From the NCBI GenBank assembly GCA_963798775.1, contig CAWCUK010000003.1, positions 496,001 to 560,000 of the forward strand: a DNA stretch of 64,000 bases, read 5' to 3'. The notes below the pieces were generated by a model. The model made no database searches, was not told the DNA's origin, and worked only from the letters and a program-made list of their open reading frames with translations. Within the stretch, counting starts at the first letter, position 1. Each line of letters starts with the position of its first letter. Both the position numbers and the translations under genes were made by a program. Source of the DNA: CAWCUK01 sp963798775. GTDB lineage: Bacteria; Bacteroidota; Ignavibacteria; Ignavibacteriales; Ignavibacteriaceae. Positions 46,235 to 53,061 of the stretch are shown piece by piece.

Positions 46235-47464
46235 TCAATCGAATTTTTTTAAGTAGTCGCCTAAAGCGTCTTTATGAATCATGAAATCCATAATTTTTAA
46301 TTTTACATAATCTTCGTTATAAAAATAATAACCTTTATTGTTTCCGTCGCGGGAGCCGGCAGCAGAATCTTTAATTAAATACCAATCTTTGCCGTTTTTA
46401 TTTTCAAATCCGACTAGATGAATTCCATGGTCATCTGTTGTTGTATGGTTGCTGAACCGAAATTGCCGCGCGTTTTCGTCAATATATCGCGAAGGAATAT
46501 CAAAAGACGGAACTATCGCCACATCTTCTTTTCCTACATATCCCGGCTCAGAAACATCACCGCCAATTACGGTTGTATAGCCTTTTCTAACCGCGTCTTT
46601 AAGTATTTTCATAAAAACATCCAGCGGAACATTATAATAATCTTTACTGTGCCACCAGTTATCTGAAACTTTGTATTCAACCTTTTGCCAATACGGCTCC
46701 TCCATTAAAGACATAACATCTACATAGTCGTTAAGATTAAGATCCACAACTTTAGCCAAATATTCTTTTGGTGTGTATTCAGTTCCATCAAGAGTAACTT
46801 TTGAGGGAGGTGTTCCTATGTAATGATTCATTATACTTTTTATTGTGCTTATTGCCTCCTCTTCATTCCAAGCGTTATTCTGTTTAAGCTTTTGCAGGTA
46901 ATCATTCATTTCCGCGTACATTTTGCTGTGATCATGAAATTTTTGGCCGGGTTTTAATCCGGTAAAATCTTTTTCCGGAATTATCCCGTATTTTTCCCAA
47001 ATTCTTGTAACCGCGTTAGCTTCCGAGCCTTCGCCGAAAACGGAATTTCCTCGTTCTTCAATAAATCTTTTTGCTTTTTCAACATATTCCCAATAGACTG
47101 TATATAATTCGGAAAGTTTTATCTTTTTATTATGAATACGGTAAATTTCAGATTCAAAAAAAGAAGTTGTGGAGAAATCCCAGCAAGTGCCGGTTAAACC
47201 TTGTGAAATGGGAGGATTATACCAAGCCGCTTTAAATTCATCAACAGATTTTGGCAGATCGAGTCCCGTAAAATCCATTCTGAATATTTTTCTATCTTCT
47301 TTTTCTTTTTTATTAAATTCTTTTGTATCCTTTAGAATTTCATTAAAGAAAAAACCATGTTCAGGTTTTACAAAAATAGCCTTATCTTTAGCTTCTTGAG
47401 CCGCGGTTTCAAAACTTATTAGAAAAATAAAAATGATAGCAATATTTAGGAAAAATATTTTCAT
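46235..47464 (-). CDS. C1-family cysteine peptidase (bleomycin hydrolase-like)
   Basis: 409 residues. The signal peptide (MKIFFLNIAIIFIFLISFETAAQ) suggests export. The catalytic Cys is in GLTGTCWDFSTTSFFESEIYR near residue 93, and the catalytic His in DDHGIHLVGFENK near 347. The position after it reads WYLIKDSA, where bleomycin hydrolase has Asn; Asp at that place is unusual. The family is Peptidase_C1-like. I infer a periplasmic or secreted protease. The gene is monocistronic with its own terminator. Confidence 0.85.
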   Translation of the reverse strand: MKIFFLNIAIIFIFLISFETAAQEAKDKAIFVKPEHGFFFNEILKDTKEFNKKEKEDRKIFRMDFTGLDLPKSVDEFKAAWYNPPISQGLTGTCWDFSTTSFFESEIYRIHNKKIKLSELYTVYWEYVEKAKRFIEERGNSVFGEGSEANAVTRIWEKYGIIPEKDFTGLKPGQKFHDHSKMYAEMNDYLQKLKQNNAWNEEEAISTIKSIMNHYIGTPPSKVTLDGTEYTPKEYLAKVVDLNLNDYVDVMSLMEEPYWQKVEYKVSDNWWHSKDYYNVPLDVFMKILKDAVRKGYTTVIGGDVSEPGYVGKEDVAIVPSFDIPSRYIDENARQFRFSNHTTTDDHGIHLVGFENKNGKDWYLIKDSAAGSRDGNNKGYYFYNEDYVKLKIMDFMIHKDALGDYLKKFD

Positions 47465-47643
47465 GTTTCGCCCTCAGTAGGATGTATGAAAAATTAATTA
47501 CTTAAAGCAAATTAAGAATTTTTAAATAAAGAAATAACTTCGGAACCCAAAAGACGGGTAATAAAATAATTAAATTCTTTATGTTTTGTTTGAAAGAAAT
47601 ATTTTTATATTAGTTCAAATTATCATTATAAAAAAAAGAGAAA

Positions 47644-49449
47644 ATGAAAAGAGCAGAACAAATTTTAAAATCTACTTTCGGATACGATATATTCCGGCCG
47701 CTTCAAAAAGAAATTATAAACAGCGTTATAAATAAAAATGAAACACTGGTAGTTATGCCTACCGGCGGAGGGAAATCAATTTGCTATCAAATTCCCGCGC
47801 TTATTTTTGAAGGCTTAACAATTGTAATTTCACCATTAATTTCTTTAATGAGAGATCAAGTTGAACAACTGAGGCAAAATGGTGTAAACGCTGCACTTTT
47901 AAATAGTTCTCTATCCCCTGAAGAATATGAAATAAATTCGGGAAATGTAAAAAACGGTTTAGCAAAAATGCTTTATCTTGCTCCGGAATCATTCGGAAAA
48001 GAAGAAATTATTAATTTACTTGCGTCTGTAAAAGTAGATTGTATAACCATAGACGAAGCGCATTGCATCTCGGAGTGGGGACATGATTTCCGTAAAGATT
48101 ACAGATTGCTCGGCAAATTAAGAGAAAAATTTCCTTCGGCAGTTTGTGTAGGACTTACGGCAACGGCAACGCCGCAAGTTCAATCCGATATTGTTAAAAA
48201 TTTAAATATGAAACAGCCGATGAAGTTTATTGCCGGCTTTAACAGGAAAAATCTTTTCTTACAAATAGTTCCAAAACAGAATTCCTTTCAGCAAACTGTT
48301 GATTTCTTAAATGAACATAAAAATCAATCGGGGATTGTTTATTGTTTTTCCAGAAAACAAGTTGACACCCTGCATGAAAAACTTTCGGCAATGGGTTTTT
48401 CCACAAAACCTTATCATGCCGGACTAACCGACGAGGAGAGAAATAAAAACCAAGATTTATTTATTAAAGATAAAGTTGATATCATTATTGCAACTATTGC
48501 GTTTGGAATGGGAATAAATAAATCGAATGTAAGATTTGTTTTGCACCATGATCTTCCCAAAAATATTGAATCTTACTACCAGGAAATTGGAAGGGCGGGA
48601 CGTGACGGACTTCGAGCCGATTGTCTGCTTCTTTTCAGTTATGCTGACTTATCCAAAATAAATTATTTTATCGATCAGAAAGAAAATGAAGTAGAACGAG
48701 CTGCCGCAGTTATGCATTTGGAGGCAATGGTAAAATTAGCCGAAACGGAAAATTGCCGGCGAATTCCATTAATAAATTATTTCGGTGAAAAATTTTATAT
48801 TGATAACTGCGGTATGTGCGATAATTGTGTTCATGGTGTGCAGGATAAAATAGATGTTACAATTCCGGCTCAAAAATTTTTATCTGCCGTAAAACGTACG
48901 GGAGAAATATACGGCGCCAATTATATAATAGATCTTTTATTAGGCAATGAAACCGATAGAATTTTTTCGAACAGACATCAAAGTTTATCTATTTATGGAA
49001 TAGGAAAGGAATTTAATAAGAAACAATGGCAGATTCTTTCACGTCAGTTTGTTAATAAAGAACTTTTATTTAGAGATATTGAGTTCGGCAGCTTAAAACT
49101 CGCGCCAAAAGCTGTAGATGTTTTATTAAAAAATAAAAAGGTTTTCGGCATTGTAAAGGAACAAAAGTCCGCTCCGTTAAAACCAAAACAAAAGGATTTA
49201 AACTATGATACTGAGTTGTTTGAGATTCTGCGAACTAAAAGATGGAATTTAGCCGAAGAGCGGGGAATACCGGCGTATATTATTTTTTCTGATAAATCTT
49301 TGATGGAAATGGCAGCATATCTTCCGACTGATAAAATTAGTCTGCTTAATATTAACGGCGTAGGAATGAAAAAGTATGAAAGCTACGGGAAAATTTTTCT
49401 AAATATTATCAAAATGTATCGCGACAAAAATAATATTAAAGAGATTTAA
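47644..49449 (+). CDS. recQ: ATP-dependent DNA helicase RecQ
   Basis: 3'-to-5' DNA helicase in recombination and fork repair. 601 residues. Walker A MPTGGGKSICYQIPA near 36-50, DEAH box ITIDEAHCISEWGHDFR near 136-152, motif VI QEIGRAGRDG near 316-325. Zinc-binding cysteines NCRRIPLINYFGE...NCGMCDNC (near 376-398), then a winged helix, and a C-terminal HRDC-like domain (FEILRTKRWNLAEERGIPAYIIFSDKSL). Upstream, 47465-47643 holds no gene. The tRNA-Asn array begins 164 bp after its stop. Confidence 0.96.
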   Translation: MKRAEQILKSTFGYDIFRPLQKEIINSVINKNETLVVMPTGGGKSICYQIPALIFEGLTIVISPLISLMRDQVEQLRQNGVNAALLNSSLSPEEYEINSGNVKNGLAKMLYLAPESFGKEEIINLLASVKVDCITIDEAHCISEWGHDFRKDYRLLGKLREKFPSAVCVGLTATATPQVQSDIVKNLNMKQPMKFIAGFNRKNLFLQIVPKQNSFQQTVDFLNEHKNQSGIVYCFSRKQVDTLHEKLSAMGFSTKPYHAGLTDEERNKNQDLFIKDKVDIIIATIAFGMGINKSNVRFVLHHDLPKNIESYYQEIGRAGRDGLRADCLLLFSYADLSKINYFIDQKENEVERAAAVMHLEAMVKLAETENCRRIPLINYFGEKFYIDNCGMCDNCVHGVQDKIDVTIPAQKFLSAVKRTGEIYGANYIIDLLLGNETDRIFSNRHQSLSIYGIGKEFNKKQWQILSRQFVNKELLFRDIEFGSLKLAPKAVDVLLKNKKVFGIVKEQKSAPLKPKQKDLNYDTELFEILRTKRWNLAEERGIPAYIIFSDKSLMEMAAYLPTDKISLLNINGVGMKKYESYGKIFLNIIKMYRDKNNIKEI

Positions 49450-49539
49450 TTATTATGGAAAAAAAATCTCATTCTTTAGCAAAAAAAAGGTAAATTAAAG
49501 GTGTATTAAATTTTTTTATAAAAAATAAAACAGAAGTAC

Positions 49540-49568
49540 TTGACAAATATTCAACTAGTAATTATGTT
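49540..49568 (+). promoter_or_regulatory. Promoter of tRNA-Asn
   Basis: TTGACA at 49540-49545 and TATGTT at 49563-49568 with a 17-base spacer. TATGTTTA at 49563-49570 also fits the Bacteroidota TAnnTTTG box with one mismatch. Expected transcription start is about 40 bp before the tRNA. Confidence 0.55.
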
Positions 49569-49612
49569 TAGAACTCAAATTTTGAACGATTAAACGACAA
49601 AGTTTAATAAAT

Positions 49613-49684
49613 TCCGCGATAGCTCAATGGTGGAGCATTCGGCTGTTAACCGAAGGGTTGCAGGTTCGAGTCCTGCTCGCGGAG
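49613..49684 (+). tRNA. tRNA-Asn (anticodon GTT)
   Basis: A 72-nt gene with all arms intact: acceptor TCCGCGA (49613-49619) pairs with TCGCGGA (49677-49683), D-stem GCTC/GAGC (622-625 and 633-636), anticodon stem TTCGG/CCGAA with loop CTGTTAA (anticodon at 49645-49647), and T-arm GCAGG/CCTGC. The discriminator is G at 49684. CCA is not encoded. The only complete tRNA in the window; its 3' half is repeated four more times downstream. Confidence 0.96.
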
Positions 49685-49686
49685 CA

Positions 49687-49716
49687 AAAAGCCTCGGTAA
49701 TAACTGAGGCTTTTTT
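49687..49716 (+). terminator. tRNA-Asn terminator (array copy 1)
   Basis: Twelve-base arms aaaagcctcggt and actgaggctttt (49687-49698 and 49703-49714), loop AATA, then TTTTTT. One G-T wobble. The same hairpin recurs in each downstream unit. Confidence 0.9.
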
Positions 49717-49753
49717 ATATTAATCGTAGAAAATTAAAATATAGAGCATACAT

Positions 49754-49938
49754 CCTTGAGATTAGAATATCATAATACAGTAGAAAAAGGTTTTACATCA
49801 AGATATAGGCCTTGGGAGATTGTTTATATTAAAGAATACCCAAACAAATGAGAAGCACTATCGGCCGAAAGAAAAATAAAATCATGGAAAAGCAGAGTTA
49901 TGATAGAACGAGTAGTTAACGGTGATATAAAAATTTAG
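49754..49938 (+). pseudogene. GIY-YIG nuclease remnant, unit 1
   Basis: Matches the other copies from the codons for SLRLEYHN onwards, but the first 100 bp, which hold the start and the GIY-YIG core strands, are deleted. In addition, the Ser codon TCA of NKSEAL is TGA at 49849-49851. No start codon is left. The rest, including RVVNGDIKI and its TAG stop, is unchanged, so decay is recent. Confidence 0.85.
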
Positions 49939-50005
49939 CTGTAAAAGCGTCTTCGGCTGTTATCCCGAAAATTTCGGGATGCAGGTTCGAGTCCTGCTCG
50001 CGGAG
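49936..50005 (+). pseudogene. tRNA-Asn remnant, unit 1
   Basis: Keeps a shortened D-arm-like stretch (tagctgtaaaagcg), the 5' anticodon strand and loop TTCGGCTGTTA, and the T-arm plus 3' acceptor strand unchanged (49981-50005). The 3' anticodon strand and variable loop are replaced by the palindrome tcccgaaaatttcggga. The 5' acceptor strand is absent, so it cannot fold as a normal tRNA. Confidence 0.8.
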
Positions 50006-50007
50006 CT

Positions 50008-50037
50008 AAAAGCCTCAGCAATAACTGAGGCTTTTTT
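50008..50037 (+). terminator. Terminator hairpin, unit 2
   Basis: Arms aaaagcctcag and ctgaggctttt, perfect pairing, then TT. It differs from the other copies by cagc for cggt in the stem-loop. Confidence 0.85.
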
Positions 50038-50101
50038 ATATTAATCGTAGAAAATTAAAATATAGAGCATGCGGTCGAAGTTTGAATATTATTTTATAAT
50101 A

Positions 50102-50359
50102 ATGATATATTACCTTTATATACTACAATCAAAATCAGCGTTAAAATATTATGTTGGGATATCAAAAAATCCATCCTTGAGATTAGAATATCACAATACA
50201 GTAGAAAAAGGTTTTACCTCAAGATATAGGCCTTGGGAGATTGTTTATATTAAAGAATACCCAAACAAATCAGAAGCACTATCGGCCGAAAGAAAAATAA
50301 AATCATGGAAGAGCAGAGTTATGATAGAACGAGTAGTTAACGGTGATATAAAAATTTAG
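50102..50359 (+). CDS. GIY-YIG nuclease domain protein, unit 2
   Basis: 85 residues from MIYYLYILQSKS; an upstream in-frame ATG at 50069 would add 11 residues, but unit 4 lacks that ATG and family members usually start just before the YYxYIL strand. GIY-YIG core YYLYILQS...KYYVGISKNPSLRLEYHN with its conserved Arg, then SEALSAERKIKSWKS with the Glu expected in the active site. Single-domain proteins of this kind are common in Bacteroidota; their function is mostly unknown, a nicking or homing-type nuclease being likely. Its TAG stop is also the first three bases of the tRNA remnant. It lies between two terminators, so it needs its own promoter, which I could not identify. Confidence 0.88.
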   Translation: MIYYLYILQSKSALKYYVGISKNPSLRLEYHNTVEKGFTSRYRPWEIVYIKEYPNKSEALSAERKIKSWKSRVMIERVVNGDIKI

Positions 50360-50426
50360 CTGTAAAAGCGTCTTCGGCTGTTATCCCGAAAATTTCGGGA
50401 TGCAGGTTCGAGTCCTGCTCGCGGAG
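50357..50426 (+). pseudogene. tRNA-Asn remnant, unit 2
   Basis: Same 70-bp structure as in unit 1: partial D-arm, TTCGGCTGTTA, the 17-bp palindrome, and intact T-arm plus 3' acceptor strand at 50402-50426. Confidence 0.8.
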
Positions 50427-50428
50427 CT

Positions 50429-50458
50429 AAAAGCCTCGGTAATAACTGAGGCTTTTTT
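50429..50458 (+). terminator. Terminator hairpin, unit 3
   Basis: Same stem as after the real tRNA (aaaagcctcggt and actgaggctttt), followed by a T-run. Confidence 0.85.
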
Positions 50459-50522
50459 ATATTAATCGTAGAAAATTAAAATATAGAGCATGCGGTCGAA
50501 GTTTGAATATTATTTTATAATA

Positions 50523-50780
50523 ATGATATATTACCTTTATATACTACAATCAAAATCAGCGTTAAAATATTATGTTGGGATATCAAAAAATCCATCCTTG
50601 AGATTAGAATATCACAATACAGTAGAAAAAGGTTTTACCTCAAGATATAGGCCTTGGGAGATTGTTTATATTAAAGAATACCCAAACAAATCAGAAGCAC
50701 TATCGGCCGAAAGAAAAATAAAATCATGGAAGAGCAGAGTTATGATAGAACGAGTAGTTAACGGTGATATAAAAATTTAG
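50523..50780 (+). CDS. GIY-YIG nuclease domain protein, unit 3
   Basis: Protein identical to unit 2 over all 85 residues (96 if the upstream ATG at 50490 is used), and the DNA of the two ORFs appears identical. This points to a very recent duplication or to gene conversion. The active-site segments (YYLYILQS, YYVGISKN, SLRLEYHN, SAERKIKSW) are intact. The setting is the same: terminator before, tRNA remnant after, TAG stop shared with the remnant. Confidence 0.88.
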   Translation: MIYYLYILQSKSALKYYVGISKNPSLRLEYHNTVEKGFTSRYRPWEIVYIKEYPNKSEALSAERKIKSWKSRVMIERVVNGDIKI

Positions 50781-50847
50781 CTGTAAAAGCGTCTTCGGCT
50801 GTTATCCCGAAAATTTCGGGATGCAGGTTCGAGTCCTGCTCGCGGAG
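50778..50847 (+). pseudogene. tRNA-Asn remnant, unit 3
   Basis: As in units 1 and 2; T-arm plus 3' acceptor strand at 50823-50847. Confidence 0.8.
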
Positions 50848-50849
50848 CT

Positions 50850-50879
50850 AAAAGCCTCGGTAATAACTGAGGCTTTTTT
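50850..50879 (+). terminator. Terminator hairpin, unit 4
   Basis: Same stem and T-run as in unit 3. The last unit is not followed by another copy; after 51268 the sequence diverges at once. Confidence 0.85.
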
Positions 50880-50943
50880 ATATTAATCGTAGAAAATTAA
50901 AATATAGAGCATACGGTCGAAGTTTGAATATTATTTTATAATA

Positions 50944-51201
50944 ATGATATATTACCTTTATATACTACAATCAAAATCAGCGTTAAAATATTATGTTGGG
51001 ATATCAAAAAATCCATCCTTGAGATTAGAATATCATAATACAGTAGAAAAAGGTTTTACATCAAGATATAGGCCTTGGGAGATTGTTTATATTAAAGAAT
51101 ACCCAAACAAATCAGAAGCACTATCGGCCGAAAGAAAAATAAAATCATGGAAGAGCAGAGTTATGATAGAACGAGTAGTTAACGGTGATATAAAAATTTA
51201 G
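50944..51201 (+). CDS. GIY-YIG nuclease domain protein, unit 4
   Basis: 85 residues, the same protein as units 2 and 3. Here the upstream ATG is ATA (gagcatacgg at 50911), so the protein must start at MIYYLYIL; this settles the likely start for all copies. Two codons in the shared body differ from units 2 and 3 (CAT for CAC, His; ACA for ACC, Thr), and both changes are synonymous. That is consistent with selection on the protein, although the number is small. Confidence 0.88.
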   Translation: MIYYLYILQSKSALKYYVGISKNPSLRLEYHNTVEKGFTSRYRPWEIVYIKEYPNKSEALSAERKIKSWKSRVMIERVVNGDIKI

Positions 51202-51268
51202 CTGTAAAAGCGTCTTCGGCTGTTATCCCGAAAATTTCGGGATGCAGGTTCGAGTCCTGCTCGCGGAG
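51199..51268 (+). pseudogene. tRNA-Asn remnant, unit 4 (array end)
   Basis: T-arm plus 3' acceptor strand at 51244-51268, the right boundary of the array. The terminator hairpin normally present after the acceptor end is missing here; the sequence continues as ctaaaaaacgggatt. Confidence 0.8.
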
Positions 51269-51300
51269 CTAAAAAACGGGATTATCCAAAAAGCTTGTTT

Positions 51301-51382
51301 GTCAATTCGACTGAAGAGAGAAGTCTTTGATTTTAAAAAGATTTCTCTCCGCCGCCACGGACGAGGACAGATTCGAAATGGC
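51301..51382. repeat. Dispersed-type palindromic repeat next to the array
   Basis: Imperfect inverted repeat. The left arm starts gtcaattcga and ends gagagaagtcttt; the right arm reads aaaagatttctctcc and ends gattcgaaatggc. The outer ends are near-complementary (GNCATTTCGA type) and the inner arms form a stem of about 12 bp. The pattern resembles the short interspersed palindromes with a TTTCGA end and a GAGAAATCT core that I know from Bacteroidota and Chlorobi genomes. No coding capacity. Confidence 0.6.
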
Positions 51383-51477
51383 AATTTTTAACTCTTTAGT
51401 CAGTCCTTTTTTTATTTTTTAACTATTACTTAAAAAAACTCTCAAAAAATATTTGCACGGTTAAAGAAAATATTGGA

Positions 51478-53049
51478 TCACTGGTTTGAATGTTCTTTTA
51501 ACCAAAGAGGAATAAGAAACTTGCTCCCGAAAAAACTCTCAGTTAAAATTTGATCTACAATTTGCGGCTCTGTTTTTTCATTAGCTGCTCCCCATTGATT
51601 GTAGAATCCTTTCGTAAGTGCAATTATGGTTCTGGAATGCTCATGTGCTTTTTTAGGAACAGGAAAACAAATATCTGCCTGGTTACCAATAAATGTTACA
51701 TAATAGGAGGAATCTGATTCTGCTATTAAAGAGGAAATATTTTCTCCTTTTTCGTTTATTGCGGAAATTGATGATAACTCTTGAATTTTATATTGAGAAT
51801 CAGATGAATAATCCACCGCAATGTTGTTAAGCCGCCATAAGCCGGTTCTAAATGAAGCCTTTACAATTAATTTATCTCCGGGAATATCGAATAAATTAAG
51901 GATAGTAATTTGAGTTTTTTCAACACCCGGTCCTACATCGGGTACAACTCCTCGTTCACTCCAGGTCTCACCATTCCAAATGGCAAAATGAAGCATGCCT
52001 TCCCGCGTTAACCATTGAATAAATTTAGTACGCTCAGTTGTATCTGAATCCAAACAATTATACCAGCTTATTCTTTTATTGCCCTGAAATGCGAAAATTT
52101 TCTCCAAAGCGAAATAAGCTAATTTTGTGTTTAACCCGCTTACAATTATTTTAACCGATTCCGCATCCAGCGGCTTGGGAAAAGTTACGGTTACATAATC
52201 GACTAAATCTTTTTCATTATTAACATCTACATTCTCCAGATTACTTTCATAAAGCCGTTCATCTTCATTGTTTATGATGTTTATAATATTGTCGCCATTT
52301 TTATTAAAAGCATTAATAGGGCGTATTAGATTTGAAATAGTATGAATCTTTCCGGCAGCATTGGGAATGATAGAGACATCCGGAGAATGATCAACTGTAA
52401 TTAGTTTAAACTTATTTACATATTCGGTTTCTTCTCTTGCGTTAACCAGCCTCATTTTATAAACGCCTTTTATCGGTTTAATGTTGCTGAGAATATCATA
52501 CGATGTCCTTTCGATTCCTTTAAAAACAGCACCGGCAAAAGTTTCTGATTCGAGTTTATAACCTTCATCACCCAAAGTATAAATGAGAGGACACGAAAAA
52601 TTTCTGAAGGTCCCATCGCTTTTTAGCCATCCGGAAGTTTCGCTGCTTCCACTGCTTCCATTGCTGGAAATAGCTGCTATAATTGCTACAGCCCCAGCAA
52701 TACCGGCAGTTAATAAAATTGTTTTTGATGTACTAAAATTCTCTACTTCCATGTATTTTATTTTTGAAACGGGAATCTTCAAATTGTAAATTTTACTCTT
52801 ATCCAACTCCGTATCCTCCGAAATTTTTAATGCCTTACCTAAAAGTGTATCATTCTTAATTGTGCCTGGATTATTTTTTAATAGCTGGTACTGACAAGTT
52901 GTCCCGTTATCTTCGGTTATTATTATGGTAACCTTATTATAATCTAAACTGCCTTTTACTTTATCAGCCTGGAGTGTTTCAGAACTATAGCAACCGGCAA
53001 GAAAAATAATACTCAGCATTAATACAGCAAAAAAACATTTACTAAACAT
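51478..53049 (-). CDS. Large lipoprotein of unknown function
   Basis: 523 residues. Lipoprotein signal MFSKCFFAVLMLSIIFLAGC (lipobox LAGC). Residues ~30-95 form a small domain (KVTIIITEDNGTTCQYQLLKN...KIPVSKIKYMEVENF) that resembles the beta-strand start of translocation or surface proteins. Residues ~108-128 (TILLTAGIAGAVAIIAAISS) are a hydrophobic, Ala/Ile-rich segment followed by a Ser/Gly linker. The rest is a long soluble domain that I cannot assign, with a possible discoidin- or jelly-roll-like strand pattern. It lies 12 bp after the ketosynthase gene on the same strand, so the two are probably co-transcribed. Confidence 0.7.
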   Translation of the reverse strand: MFSKCFFAVLMLSIIFLAGCYSSETLQADKVKGSLDYNKVTIIITEDNGTTCQYQLLKNNPGTIKNDTLLGKALKISEDTELDKSKIYNLKIPVSKIKYMEVENFSTSKTILLTAGIAGAVAIIAAISSNGSSGSSETSGWLKSDGTFRNFSCPLIYTLGDEGYKLESETFAGAVFKGIERTSYDILSNIKPIKGVYKMRLVNAREETEYVNKFKLITVDHSPDVSIIPNAAGKIHTISNLIRPINAFNKNGDNIINIINNEDERLYESNLENVDVNNEKDLVDYVTVTFPKPLDAESVKIIVSGLNTKLAYFALEKIFAFQGNKRISWYNCLDSDTTERTKFIQWLTREGMLHFAIWNGETWSERGVVPDVGPGVEKTQITILNLFDIPGDKLIVKASFRTGLWRLNNIAVDYSSDSQYKIQELSSISAINEKGENISSLIAESDSSYYVTFIGNQADICFPVPKKAHEHSRTIIALTKGFYNQWGAANEKTEPQIVDQILTESFFGSKFLIPLWLKEHSNQ

Positions 53050-53061
53050 ATTTTCCTCCTG

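Larger units (their letters stand above)
49685..51268 (+). repeat. Four-unit tandem array: terminator, GIY-YIG ORF, tRNA-Asn remnant
   Basis: Head-to-tail units: unit 1 at 49685-50005 (321 bp), unit 2 at 50006-50426, unit 3 at 50427-50847 and unit 4 at 50848-51268 (421 bp each). Each begins with the terminator hairpin, continues through an AT-rich leader (cgtagaaaattaaaatatag) and the GIY-YIG ORF, and ends with a 70-bp tRNA-Asn remnant. The 25-bp direct repeat covering T-arm and 3' acceptor strand therefore occurs five times, counting the real tRNA. Units 2 and 3 are almost identical; units 1 and 4 share several variant bases. This looks like amplification by unequal recombination. Confidence 0.95.

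Noticed and set aside
49685..51268. CRISPR-like array
   Set aside because: Units are 421 bp and mostly coding, with no short repeats separated by unique spacers and no cas gene in the window.
49613..51268. Group I or II intron in the tRNA gene
   Set aside because: The real tRNA is uninterrupted, remnants lack the 5' acceptor strand so no exon pair can be rejoined, and no intron core was seen. A GIY-YIG ORF alone is not evidence of an intron.
49613..51400. Integrative element with tRNA att site
   Set aside because: The repeated tRNA 3' ends look like att sites, but no integrase, excisionase or cargo lies between or near them, so an ordinary genomic island is not supported.
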